Below are positions 21,741 through 31,775 of a stretch of 64,000 nt of DNA, one piece after another (the first letter of the stretch is position 1; each line of letters opens with the position of its first letter). The translations under genes were made by a program, and so were the position numbers. This DNA comes from Mesostigma viride. Lineage: Eukaryota; Streptophyta; Mesostigmatophyceae; Mesostigmatales; Mesostigmataceae. Under the pieces are notes generated by a model, which did no database searches, had not been told where the DNA came from, and worked only from the letters and a program-made list of their open reading frames with translations. Location of the stretch: positions 591,756 through 655,755 of the forward strand of contig RPFO01000418.1 of the NCBI GenBank assembly GCA_009746045.1. Reading direction: 5' to 3'.

Positions 21741-22304
21741 CTATTTGAACTGTATCAAGAATCTCCTTTTCCCGATTTTAGGGTGAACGATGGAACCAAG
21801 GTCCACTGCACGAAAACGCTTTCGCGCTCGCCTGACGACGACGACAACTCTTTCGGGCTCCTTCTTTGCCAAATGATGATGGCATTTCGGGAGCTCCATT
21901 CGAATTGTTTCGATGTTTTCTAGCGCGTACTTGATGACACCGTGAGTAATAGCCCAACGGAAGAAGTTCATTTGACCGAGAGTCGTCTGCATCGTCCTCG
22001 TCCCGTCCGATGACGAGACATTGATCTTCTTCCGCCTTGCAAAAGGGTCGAACATCTTCTTTGAGTAGAAATCTAGATGTTCGCGGTAAGACATGTAAAG
22101 GTTTACAGGCATGCCGTCATCGTCGCTGATGCATTCCACCTGATGCGTCCTGGCAAAGTTCGTGACTAGCCACTCCAGAACCCTCAGAGAAAGGGCATTC
22201 GAGGCCGGTTTCGAGTTTGTGACATCGCCTCGAAGGTCATAAAGCGTGTTGAAGTTCTGGTCGTTCTCGTAAAAACGGAACAGAGACCTCTCGATGAGGC
22301 TCAT
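21741..22304 (-). CDS. Conserved NCLDV-type protein of unknown function
   Basis: The ATG at 22304 (MSLIERSLFRFYEN) is chosen because the 60 codons upstream are Pro/Arg-rich and lie in the divergent promoter region. 187 residues. The pattern LRVLEWLVTNFARTH, VNLYMSYREHLDFYSKKMFDPFARR and TTLGQMNFFRWAITHGVIKYA is one I associate with a conserved giant-virus protein of unknown role. The match is from memory and the family name is not certain. The C-terminus is basic (RRARKRFRA), so nucleic-acid contact is possible. It is divergent from the gene starting at 22409. Confidence 0.55.
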   Translation of the reverse strand: MSLIERSLFRFYENDQNFNTLYDLRGDVTNSKPASNALSLRVLEWLVTNFARTHQVECISDDDGMPVNLYMSYREHLDFYSKKMFDPFARRKKINVSSSDGTRTMQTTLGQMNFFRWAITHGVIKYALENIETIRMELPKCHHHLAKKEPERVVVVVRRARKRFRAVDLGSIVHPKIGKRRFLIQFK

Positions 22305-22408
22305 CACTCTGAACTTTAATACACAGCGATCGTTTTGATTTTGGTCTGGAGAACGAACCTCGTTCGTACAGGGAACGATTTTTTTTTGCAAACGTTTGAA
22401 TAACCGCA

Positions 22409-23260
22409 ATGGCGATGGAGGAGGGAGAAATCCCTGGCGTCTCGAGGGGATGGTCAAGCCGACGTGCGAATCCTCGAGAGGCAAGCGACGTCTTAAAAGC
22501 CGTCAACGGCGCGTGCTGTACCTGGGACGTTCCAAGACCGTACATCCACTTTGTGACGTCGACCAAAGAACTCGTGGCGGAACTCGGAAACGACGCGTAT
22601 ACCATGACCGAGTTTCGCAAGGGGGTGTACGTCCTCCTCGCCCTTGTGAGAGTACGTGGCGGTCGTCCAGTTTGCGCGCTAGTACACGGGGACCGGACAG
22701 TTGACATTATCAAGATGCCAACTTTCAAGACAAAACTTTTCAAAGGAACTGTCGCGGTTGGAATCTTGACTACAGACTTTATGAATCGGTCCGTCATATA
22801 TATACATGACTGTCTGGCTTTCAGTCGCCGAAATTTGAGATCTCGAGATTTTAAATCTAGGCTCGAATACGCGCAAATGATTGTTTCGATGAACTTTCCT
22901 AGTACGGGAAACATGTATTTGCACACATTTATTAAGTGCAGTCCTTTTATGGACATTACGTCGGGAGACATGGACACGAAAAACAATAATGTTCTTTTTA
23001 TTCCTTCTTCATCTTTCGTTGAACAAGGATACGTGAAGGGTAAGGTACCCGTGCTCCTGGAGAACAAAATCGGTGCAACTACCGAAAAGGGGAGCAACCT
23101 TCTCAGAAAGTCTAAACTTTGCTCCCTCGCTGACCGCCTGACTTCTGGTTGGCGCGTCTGCCCCGGCTGGACTTCTTGGGGTCGTACACAATGCGGTACA
23201 GCAGGCGTTCCCCCGCCGATGACATGGGGGATTCTTGGATCTGGAGTTTTTTTGTCGTAG
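22409..23260 (+). CDS. Possible nucleotidyltransferase-like (capping-enzyme or ligase fold) protein
   Basis: 283 codons from ATG 22409. Residues 105-165 read LFKGTVAVGIL, then VIYIHDCLAF, then RSRDFKSRLEYAQ. The order and spacing resemble motifs III-IIIa of covalent nucleotidyltransferases (GTLLDGEL, FLIFDCL, F..R). A later VLFIPSSSFVEQGYVKGKV could match motif IV. No clear lysine motif I (KxDG) is visible, so catalytic ability is doubtful. The last 50 codons run antisense into the primase gene and read as shadow sequence, so the original stop was probably lost or shifted near 23100. Confidence 0.35.
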   Translation: MAMEEGEIPGVSRGWSSRRANPREASDVLKAVNGACCTWDVPRPYIHFVTSTKELVAELGNDAYTMTEFRKGVYVLLALVRVRGGRPVCALVHGDRTVDIIKMPTFKTKLFKGTVAVGILTTDFMNRSVIYIHDCLAFSRRNLRSRDFKSRLEYAQMIVSMNFPSTGNMYLHTFIKCSPFMDITSGDMDTKNNNVLFIPSSSFVEQGYVKGKVPVLLENKIGATTEKGSNLLRKSKLCSLADRLTSGWRVCPGWTSWGRTQCGTAGVPPPMTWGILGSGVFLS

Positions 23261-24572
23261 AGAAAAGCTGGACGGAGATGTCGCTGGGGATGCGACCTGG
23301 GTCGGAGCGGTATCCTCTGCACTCGTCGTCAAAGCAGCGCTGGAACCACCCGTGTCTGTTGACTTCGAACCAGACATTGTTCCGCTCGTGCATTCGATGC
23401 ACGTTGCGACAATCCCGGCTTCGACTCCACACCCAGTACACGCTCGAGTGCCCCTCACCGTCTTTGAAAGCGTTCGTCAAGACCACCCCTGTTAGGAGTT
23501 TGCAAATGGCCTTGTACTCTTCGCTGTCCTTTGGCAGAAGAGTTCCGTTCGCGTTCGAGGGACCTGCAGGGTACAAAGCGGACGGGCGATCATGAGCGCG
23601 TTTGTTTCGGTTCTTTCGACATCGGGGTTGCTCGACAAGGTCCTCGTCATGGTCGCTGGGAGCCACGACGGTGGCGGGAACCACGTTCTCCATCTCGTCA
23701 TAGATCCGAACCGAGGTCATACGGAGCTGGTGGTAGATAGACGGAGGGTCGTAGTCGACGCTACCCTCCGAGTCTGTCTGCGAAACGAACGTGTAGGGAC
23801 GGTTCTCATGGATCTTGCCGAAGACACACGAGCATTCTCGTCGAATGTCCGCTTTTCTCCTGCAGTATGCGCACGGACACGTTCGTGCAGAAGATCCTCC
23901 GCCTTTGCAACCTTGAAGCTCCTTGTCGAGGATCCGAAACTTCTTGCTGCACTCGCCACATCGAACACATTTGAGAGAGTACAGCATCCGGAGGCCGTTG
24001 TCTAGCATGATAGACGAGTCCACGACCGCGTTCCAGGAGTTCGTTTCTGGTCGTGGCCCGAACTTGGTGTGCAAACGAGACACGATGAAGCTTCTGAGCT
24101 CGAGGGCGACATCCTTGTTGACAGGGATACCCGGCCAGTGGACGTGCACGCCACTTTTTACCAGGTTACCTTTCTTCTTCGTGGGAGCTTTGCAAATCAC
24201 CATGTGATAGTCCACCTGGTCGCCTTCTTGCACGCAAGAACGTACAAGCGTTTGGATCTCAGGAATCCACTCGTTTTCTATCACAGATGTCATGTCGGAT
24301 TCGTCCTCGCAGTCGATGTCTAGAAAGAACGGGAAGACCGGATCGGACTTTTGCTCCACAATAAAGTTTCGCTTTTCCTCTTTCGCGTCTTTCTCGATGC
24401 ATTTGTAAAACTCAAAAAGACAATCGCTTGAAACGTAGACTTTGCCTCCGCGAAACCCGTCTAAGAGAAGATGCGTGTACTCTTCAGTCGACTCCACGAA
24501 ACATTGTCTCTCAACCAACCATTCGGTCGCGTTGGAATAGGGAGGCGGCTGCCATCTCGTCGTGGGGCACAT
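23112..24572 (-). CDS. Archaeo-eukaryotic primase, UL52/viral type
   Basis: DNA primase that makes primers at the viral fork. 486 residues, intact. The catalytic acidic motif is FFLDIDCEDESD near residues 83-92. A KSGVHVHWPGI segment near 145 matches the second AEP motif, and VVDSSIMLDNGLRMLYSLKC near 190 matches the third. A cysteine-rich insertion (CVRCGECSKK, CPCAYCRRK) follows. The C-terminal zinc module of the UL52 family is seen at CRNVHRMHERN, WFQRCFDDECRG near residues 385-415. The D5-type helicase is a separate gene at 47655, so primase and helicase are not fused. The 5' end is divergent from the SLATT-like gene at 24728. Confidence 0.8.
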   Translation of the reverse strand: MCPTTRWQPPPYSNATEWLVERQCFVESTEEYTHLLLDGFRGGKVYVSSDCLFEFYKCIEKDAKEEKRNFIVEQKSDPVFPFFLDIDCEDESDMTSVIENEWIPEIQTLVRSCVQEGDQVDYHMVICKAPTKKKGNLVKSGVHVHWPGIPVNKDVALELRSFIVSRLHTKFGPRPETNSWNAVVDSSIMLDNGLRMLYSLKCVRCGECSKKFRILDKELQGCKGGGSSARTCPCAYCRRKADIRRECSCVFGKIHENRPYTFVSQTDSEGSVDYDPPSIYHQLRMTSVRIYDEMENVVPATVVAPSDHDEDLVEQPRCRKNRNKRAHDRPSALYPAGPSNANGTLLPKDSEEYKAICKLLTGVVLTNAFKDGEGHSSVYWVWSRSRDCRNVHRMHERNNVWFEVNRHGWFQRCFDDECRGYRSDPGRIPSDISVQLFSTTKKLQIQESPMSSAGERLLYRIVYDPKKSSRGRRANQKSGGQRGSKV

Positions 24573-24727
24573 CTTCTCTCACAGCGTAGTCGATTAAGAG
24601 GTTGTAAAACGAAGAAATTAACTGAAACACGACGTCAAAAAATGCCTCCATCTTTCATGGCGAAGACGAGGAACTTCGCGGCTATCTGTCTCGTATGAAA
24701 ATCTCGAGTCTGCGTTAGGACTTAAAA

Positions 24728-25021
24728 ATGGATGCGGCTGAAGGGGATCAATCTAGAAGTAGATCCCCCAGAATCGTGACGTCACATGAGAGTTCTCCAA
24801 TCAAATCAAATCTCAGGCCAGAAGACGCGTCTGAGGTAGGCGTCCATCAGATTTTGTTCCGAAAAAACGAACCGTTTGCAACAAAATCTAGCATTCAAGA
24901 AGACGGACGCGTATGGACGACCAACATCGAGGTGCTTGTTTATTCTTGGGCTCAAAAAGCGCTTGCATATCGAGAGATGCATGACATGGCAGCGAGTCGT
25001 GCTGACTTTTTAGGAAACCTG
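24728..25021 (+). pseudogene. SLATT-like two-helix membrane protein, 5' part, interrupted by Copia element
   Basis: The frame opens at ATG 24728 and reads MDAAEGDQSRSRS..., then an EVLVYSWAQKALAYREMHDMAASRADFLGNL segment, and is cut at 25021 by the LTR element. Removing the element and one copy of the 5-bp duplication ACCTG joins it in frame to 39695-40174. The combined protein of about 255 residues has the SLATT pattern: a helix with W..A...Y...H, two transmembrane helices, then a long cytoplasmic helix. SLATT proteins in bacteria are predicted pore-forming effectors linked to nucleotide-sensing immunity; related two-helix proteins occur in giant viruses. The viral role is unknown. Confidence 0.65.
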
Positions 25022-25864
25022 TGTTAGGGATATTATATCCACCTGGCCACAATATATCCCAGCCTGATTTATTTCTTGTTGGATTTATTCCATATGGACT
25101 GGGAATTTGATAGCTTTGATAAGCTAGATGAATTGGGCTCAATGAGCTAATCAATATTCATGTGCCATAGTCCTATACTTGGACATGGATGACTTGTACC
25201 CTGAGTCAGCCTAGTGGCATCACGTATTTGATTGACAAGTGGTGCTATGGCCTATTGGACAAGTGTTTGGTCCATGAGCTGACAAGTGTTGGCAGCTCAT
25301 GATGACACATGTTATCACTTACATGATGACAAGTGGGTAGACTCATTGCATGACACTTGTCACTCCAAGGAGAAGAGATGTGTCACTTTATTAATCATGT
25401 TATGTGGCACATTATTACGTAGACACTTGGCATCTAGCTATTATGCCAGCTCAAATTGGATCATGTCTAGAATGTTCTAGGAATGTTCTAAGAATATGCC
25501 AGGAATATTCCTGGAATATACTGAGAATATGCTGGGAATATGCTAGGAATATGCTAGGATGTTTCTACAAGCTTCTGTGATGATGTCATTGCTGATGTCA
25601 TCCTTCCTAGCCTAAAAGGTATAAAAGGAAACTGCCCCCTAAGGGCAGGTACCTCCATTCAACCTCCATTTAACCTCCATTCAACCTCCATTCAACCTCC
25701 ATTCAAGCTCTTCTCCAACTATTATATTCTAATAAAGCCATTTATTCTTCCACGTAAATTGTCTTCAACCTCTCTTTCTTTCAGCACCTGCAAGGTGTGT
25801 GGGTAGCAAGGCCAAGCACAAGGCATTGTGTAAAACCCATTAGTCTCCTCTCCCAATCCAAACA
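25022..25864 (+). repeat. 5' LTR
   Basis: 843 bp, TG...CA ends. It contains a TATA-like GGTATAAAAGG near 25618-25628, a set of AACCTCCATTC short repeats (25653-25705) and an AATAAA polyadenylation signal near 25731, giving a plausible U3-R-U5 order. The tract around 25480-25560 has repeated GGAATATGCT-like units. Confidence 0.9.
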
Positions 25865-25878
25865 TGGTATCGGAGGTT
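25865..25878 (+). other. Primer-binding site
   Basis: TGGTATCGGAGG follows the LTR directly. It resembles the complement of the initiator-methionine tRNA 3' end (commonly TGGTATCAGAGC in plant Copia elements), with mismatches. Confidence 0.7.
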
Positions 25879-25947
25879 TGTTACTGAGGAACAAGAAGAC
25901 CACTGTGAACCCAGAGACATCCAGTTCCATTGGCGACTGAAGACACC

Positions 25948-27612
25948 ATGGCTACCAAGGAAGCGTGCTACAAGCAATTCCGGGCAACAAGCAAGTCCAT
26001 CACAACGTTTGATGGGCGGTCTCTGAGGAAATGGGAAGAAATCAAGGCTGTGTTGAAGGCCTTAGCATCGGCCTATTGTGACCTGGTCAAGGTCCTAACT
26101 GGAGAGGAGGATTCGCTAAAGGAGGTCAAGACTGCGCTGCTGGAGGCGGAGGAGCTACTGCACGGAAGGCGTTCTGCTCAAGCAAAGAAGGAGGGCTCCC
26201 CTAACGGCCAGGTTTTCCACACTACTACGAAGAAAAGTGGAGGAAAGAGGCGGTGCAATTACTGCAAGAAGGCCGGGCACGTGGACACCCAGTGCTGGGA
26301 GAAGCATCCGGAGCTGAAGCAAGAACGCAAGAACAAGGCAACGCGACGGAACCAAGCGAGAAAGGAGCACTCACCAGGTGCCAGCGAGGCGCGTATCACC
26401 GAGGAGGCTGCGGAGCGGTCCGGCTTCGTCTTCGCCACCATCGCCGAGTCGCCATCGCCGTCGGATGCTGCTGCACTCACGCAGTATGAAAAGAAAGCAC
26501 CGACCAGCTGGGTGCTGGATTCCGCAGCGAGCTGTCACATGACGCCATGCCCGTCGGACTTCGTGTGCCTGCACCCTCATGACAGGGAAATCGCCGGCTC
26601 AGGCGGCCAACTGAAGGCGACAGCCATCGGGACTGTCAAACTGAAGCTGCCGGGTCAGGACGCGGACGTGCACCTCCAAAACGCGCTGCTCGTTCCCAGG
26701 CTGAGCACCCGACTTCTATCAGTCGGCCAGCTCGTCAAGGATGGCCACAAGGTCGACCTCGCCCAGCGGGTTGCTGTGCTGGACAGCAGGCACTGCAGCA
26801 TCGGGACGAGGAACAACACCTACTTTTTGCCCGCGCACGGTGCGGACGCAGCGATGGACGCCATCCCAGAGCTGAAATCGTCGGCGACGAGCTTCAAGAA
26901 CGACGCTGCCTGTCAAGGGCAGAAAATGGCGAGCAGCGAGCGCAGCATCTCACGTGCCTCGGGACACGCGGCGGAGTGGCTGGCCGTGGGCCTAACGGTC
27001 ATACTGGCCATGCTTGTCCGTGTATGCGGGATCGGGGGCGGCCTACTGGGCATTACTCGCACACTGCGTGGCTTTTTATACTCTGCGCCGGCCCAGTGGA
27101 AGTTCACGCCAATTCGAGAAGTTTCCAGCGCAATGGAGAAGTCCGTGTCAGACGCTGAAGTACTTCCAGAAACCGCGGTCCAGAACAGCCCAGTGCAGGC
27201 GGAGCGCGTTGTCGCCGCCAGCATACCAGGTGACACTGGTGCTAGTAATCAAAGTCCGGCGACCAGACCAAAGGCGCGGCGCATGAACGCTGCCAGCCTA
27301 ACTGAGGGGGAACAAATTCGTGACGCAAGGGCGAAATCGACCAAGCTGCCAAATTTTTCCAAGTCCTGGACTGCCAAGTCCGGTGCTGGCGCGAGGCCTC
27401 GAGCGAGCCGACAACGACGTGGACAGCGACCTGTCAGCCAAAGTGTTGTCAAGCACCAACGGTCAACTCGGGTGCAAAATGCTGCCAAGGCATCACGTCG
27501 GTCAGTTGACGGTGTTCGGCCAGGCCATGGCATTTGCAACTGCGCTAACTGCAACGACCCTTGGAAATTGTCGCCCAGGATGCACAGACCCCACTCCTCA
27601 AGGTTGCCCTAA
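25948..27612 (+). CDS. Copia Gag-protease-like protein, truncated and chimeric
   Basis: The ATG at 25948 opens about 554 codons. Residues near 100-115 have the CCHC zinc knuckle CNYCKKAGHVDTQCW. Near 185 is the aspartic protease start WVLDSAASCHMTP, with the catalytic D in DSA, followed by the Copia protease body to YFLPAHG. The N-terminal Gag is much shorter than usual and the polyprotein has lost integrase and reverse transcriptase. After residue 320 comes unrelated sequence with a hydrophobic stretch (WLAVGLTVILAMLVRVCGIGGG), then Ser/Arg/Lys-rich text. That tail may be captured or out-of-frame remnant sequence. Whether the protein is made is unknown. Confidence 0.65.
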   Translation: MATKEACYKQFRATSKSITTFDGRSLRKWEEIKAVLKALASAYCDLVKVLTGEEDSLKEVKTALLEAEELLHGRRSAQAKKEGSPNGQVFHTTTKKSGGKRRCNYCKKAGHVDTQCWEKHPELKQERKNKATRRNQARKEHSPGASEARITEEAAERSGFVFATIAESPSPSDAAALTQYEKKAPTSWVLDSAASCHMTPCPSDFVCLHPHDREIAGSGGQLKATAIGTVKLKLPGQDADVHLQNALLVPRLSTRLLSVGQLVKDGHKVDLAQRVAVLDSRHCSIGTRNNTYFLPAHGADAAMDAIPELKSSATSFKNDAACQGQKMASSERSISRASGHAAEWLAVGLTVILAMLVRVCGIGGGLLGITRTLRGFLYSAPAQWKFTPIREVSSAMEKSVSDAEVLPETAVQNSPVQAERVVAASIPGDTGASNQSPATRPKARRMNAASLTEGEQIRDARAKSTKLPNFSKSWTAKSGAGARPRASRQRRGQRPVSQSVVKHQRSTRVQNAAKASRRSVDGVRPGHGICNCANCNDPWKLSPRMHRPHSSRLP

Positions 27613-28768
27613 TGTTTTGTCTGTGGGAAATGAACTTGTATGTTGACTTTTGTGTCGTGTTTGCTGGAAATTGTGAGGCGCCGTAAGCGTGCGTTTTCTG
27701 GTTCTTTCTTTGTGTTCTTCCAGCAATTATGTGTTTATTTTGCCATGCGTTCAGTGGCAATGGCCCACGCATTTCGGTATTGTTCCCACGAGACGTTTTC
27801 TACGTACCTGGAGTGTATCTCCAGAGCTTTTTGCACGCTATTTGTGGCACTAGTCTGCGGCGTAGTGAAGCGCCGTTGTATCGTCGACTACGACTTGTTT
27901 TCGTAAGAAAAGTGCCTGTGACGCGTGTGTTATTTTGTTTTGTGCTGAGAGCATTGCTTTTATGCAAATGCTTACGTCCTTTGTGTCGAATTTGGCTGTG
28001 CATTTCGGCATAGCCTGTAATGTCGGACGTAATGTTTACTCTCGGGCACTGATTTGTGAATCGTGACCAAGTAATCGTTACTTGTGTTCGCCTTTGTGGC
28101 GGTAATGTTTTGCACGTCCTGTTTTTCTTTGCTATGAAGCGTGTTTATCTGTTATGGCCACTGTGTTTTGTGTTGAAGGTTGTATTGTACCTTGTTTGTG
28201 TGGCATTTGTTGCCAATATGTTTGTTTGCTTGATCACCCCGTTTATTTGGCGTAAAACGTGATGTTGGTGTCATTTATTGTGTGAGATGGCGTATGTTAT
28301 GTTGCTCCGTGTGTGTACAGCACGTATTGTTGCCGTTGCCCTACCTCTATACCGTTTGGGTTAGCTCATAGGGACTTTCTTTGTTGGCATGTGTTGCCGT
28401 ATTATATGTGTGGGACTGTGTGCCCCTATTGTGTCCATGGGCATCCGCTTTGAGTGAGGGGGGAATGTAGCATCTAGAGCACTTTTTCCAACTAAGGGTT
28501 GGGTATCAGCCATCCAGGATGGGCAGCTAGTGCGTTGCTGCTATGGTAGGACACTCATTCGCGTTGCCGGGGGGGGACGGATCAGTGGCGGTAGTGCGGC
28601 TCATGACCGCATGTTGGAGCTTCAAGCATTTCACGAGGACGGCATCTTCATTTTCAGTTGCACCATGGTAGCAACTGGACGGCATGCTACGAGCATGTGG
28701 TTAAGGGGGGTGTTGAGATTCCACCTACCCAGTCATCTTTTGCTTTGTGCCCATGTGGCTAAGGGGGG
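27613..28768 (+). other. Non-coding 3' internal region of the Copia element with polypurine tract
   Basis: No convincing gene in 1.15 kb of TG-rich sequence. AAGGGGGG at 28761-28768 immediately before the 3' LTR is the polypurine tract. A second copy of TAAGGGGGGTGTT lies about 60 bases upstream, perhaps a duplicated or decoy tract. Confidence 0.6.
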
Positions 28769-29389
28769 TGTTAGGGATATTATATCCACCTGGCCACAAT
28801 ATATCCCAGCCTGATTTATTTCTTGTTGGATTTATTCCATATGGACTGGGAATTTGATAGCTTTGATAAGCTAGATGAATTGGGCTCAATGAGCTAATCA
28901 ATATTCATGTGCCATAGTCCTATACTTGGACATGGATGACTTGTACCCTGAGTCAGCCTAGTGGCATCACGTATTTGATTGACAAGTGGTGCTATGGCCT
29001 ATTGGACAAGTGTTTGGTCCATGAGCTGACAAGTGTTGGCAGCTCATGATGACACATGTTATCACTTACATGATGACAAGTGGGTAGACTCATTGCATGA
29101 CACTTGTCACTCCAAGGAGAAGAGATGTGTCACTTTATTAATCATGTTATGTGGCACATTATTACGTAGACACTTGGCATCTAGCTATTATGCCAGCTCA
29201 AATTGGATCATGTCTAGAATGTTCTAGGAATGTTCTAAGAATATGCCAGGAATATTCCTGGAATATACTGAGAATATGCTGGGAATATGCTAGGAATATG
29301 CTAGGATGTTTCTACAAGCTTCTGTGATGATGTCATTGCTGATGTCATCCTTCCTAGCCTAAAAGGTATAAAAGGAAACTGCCCCCTAA
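28769..29389 (+). repeat. 3' LTR, first part
   Basis: Matches 25022-25642 of the 5' LTR over 621 bp with no length difference. It is cut after CTAA by the foldback transposon. Confidence 0.9.
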
Positions 29390-30420
29390 CTCGTCGTCTG
29401 TCCCTGGTCCTCTACGGAGGACTGAGTTGAACTCAGTCCTCTCTAGAGGACCGAGTTTTTGGGTTTCGTAGAAAATTCGCCCCGGTCAGAATGTTTGACA
29501 AAAAAATTCGAGTTTTTGTAAACATCAGACACTGATTTCTTCAGACGATGCACAAGGCTGGGCGCGGCGCAGCGTGCGCAAGGCTGGCGTGCGCAAGGCT
29601 GGGGAGTGCGCGAGGCTGGGAGTGCGCAAGGCTGGGAGTGCATCGTGGCTGGGCGCGGCGCGGCAGCGTGCGCAAGGCTGGCGCGTAAAACTGCAAACGA
29701 CGTAAATCGTATCGGCTGCCTTTGGACTTAGCCGAATTTCGTCGTCGATGCGAGTGGTGATGGCCGTTTAGATCTTAGTTTTTAACCCGACGGGTTTCCT
29801 TATGATGCGTTCAAAATGGCAGCTGATGGCATGATTACTTAACATGTGGCGCGCGCAAAGAGCCTGTAGTCGTGCAGTTTACCCTCAATAATCAATCAAT
29901 CTGAGTCTCGAGTCCACGTTGGAGTCCACTGACCCCCCGACTAGAATTTCCGACCCCCAATGTTGCACGCAAGCTATGCCTGCCATGCTTTTTCTATTTC
30001 CTAACACCCACAGTTGGGGGATCATAGTCATTGACAATTTCTCCCCGTTGCTTTTTATGCTGCATATCCAACTATATCTGAGTAAGAGGGGTCGAGCGGA
30101 TGACGCCGACATGGTTTGCATATACCTTCATAGTGGCTTCAAATCGTCATATTCTTGAAGCGCGGTCAGTTCAGCCCACAGAACCTTACGTACGTCTTAC
30201 CAAGGTACATGCACGGTGGGGACGCGGTCGGCCGGTCGGGGTTTGCCTGCTTTCTTTACCCAACCAGGGACATGTTCGTGATTTTCTTGCAGCGCTGGAA
30301 GATCAGTCCCGGGAAGAACCGCCTGCGACCCCTGGACCGTTCCGTTCCAACGATACCTGTGACTCTTCAGCATCAACGGTACGAATAGCACGAACCCGCC
30401 CACGTGCTTGGCCGCCATAC

Positions 30421-30527
30421 CCGTTCCTAGTCATGCCATGCTCCTTCCTAGTCATGCCATGGTCGTTCCGAGTCATGCCATGGTCGTTCCTAGTCATGTC
30501 ACTCCCGTTCCTAGTCATGCCATTAAT
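30421..30527 (+). repeat. 21-bp minisatellite, short block in left arm
   Basis: About five copies of a 21-bp unit CGTTCCTAGTCATGCCATxx, followed by (TTAA)n. The mirror copy is at 36839-36945. Confidence 0.85.
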
Positions 30528-30966
30528 TAATTAATTAATTAAAATGATAGCTCCGTTGGGAGCATATGTAACACATAGCCCTGAGAAAAGGGCATCTATG
30601 GGTTTGTAATACAATCAGGGCTACAACCTGCAGGTGGAGGATGTACAACTGTCACCTGCTCTGGGTGCACAAGGTGCACCTGCACCGCCATGATGGTTCA
30701 TGCCTCCTTAACAAGCACAGGCACCCAGGGGGGGCTTGAGGAGAGGGCCTAGAAGGCCTGCATGACATATGGGGTGGAGGGTATGTGGCTAGGCTATAGC
30801 TGGTGTACACATGGCATCTCAGCAGAGAGTAACTCCCTGCATAGGCATCGCATGGCTAAATTCTTAATGCATCATCCATGGGAGGTCCCATTGTAGGCTG
30901 GGCGCGGCTAAATACTGAAAGCATCATCCATGGGGGCCATTATGGGCGCACATGCGCGTGGGCCAC

Positions 30967-31775
30967 GTCATGCCATACCCGTTCCTAGTCATGCCATGGC
31001 CGTTCCTAGTCATGCCATGGTCGTTCCGAGTCATGCCATACCCGTTCCTAGTCATGCCATGCCCGTTCCTAGTCATGCCATACTCGTTACTAGTCATGCC
31101 ATGCCCGTTCCTAGTCATGCCATACCCGTTCCTAGTCATGCCATACCCGTTCCTAGTCATGCCATACCCGTTCCTAGTCATGCCATGCCCGTTCCTAGTC
31201 ATGCCATGGCCGTTCCTAGTCATGCCATGCCCGTTCCTAGTCATGCCACACCCGTTCCTAGTCATGCCATGCCCGTTCCTAGTCATGCCATACCCGTTCC
31301 TAGTCATGCCATACCCGTTCCTAGTCATGCCATACCCGTTCCTAGTCATGCTGTACACGCTCCTAGTCATGCCACACCCGTTCCTAGTCATGCCATACCC
31401 GTTCCTAGTCATGCCATGGTCGTTCCGAGTCATGCCATACCCGTTCCGAGTCATGACATACTCATTCCTAGTCATGCCATACCCGTTCCTAGTCATGCTG
31501 TACCCGTTCCTAGTCATGCCATGGTCGTTCCGAGTCATGCCATACCCGTTCCGAGTCATGACATACTCATTCCTAGTCATGCCATACCCGTTCCTAGTCA
31601 TGTTGTACACGTTCCTAGTCATGCCACACCCGTTCCTAGTCATGCCATGCCCGTTCCTAGTCATGCCATGCTCTTTCCTAGTCATGCCATACCTGTTCCT
31701 ACTTCCTAGTCATGCCATACCCGTTCCTAGTCATGCTGTACACGTTCCTAGTCATGCCATGCCCGTTCCTACTCA
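30967..31775 (+). repeat. 21-bp minisatellite, long block in left arm
   Basis: About 38 copies of the same unit, with variant positions giving CCATACC, CCATGCC, CCATGGT and CCACACC types and one interruption near 31698. Because 21 is a multiple of three, open frames of 250-290 codons appear on both strands (heptads such as MTRNGYG); they are not evidence of genes. Confidence 0.9.

Noticed and set aside
22237..23322. 361-codon minus-strand frame opposite the nucleotidyltransferase-like gene
   Set aside because: Arg/Pro/Ser-rich shadow composition; overlaps two better-supported genes over its full length.
25286..25480. 64-codon frame within both LTRs
   Set aside because: Lies in the U3 part of the LTR and is repeated only because the LTR is repeated; no protein features.
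30924..31709. Long open frames of 250-290 codons on both strands, repeated at 35656-36441
   Set aside because: They are products of a 21-bp minisatellite with no stop codon in several frames; composition is purely repeat-driven and mirrored by the palindrome.
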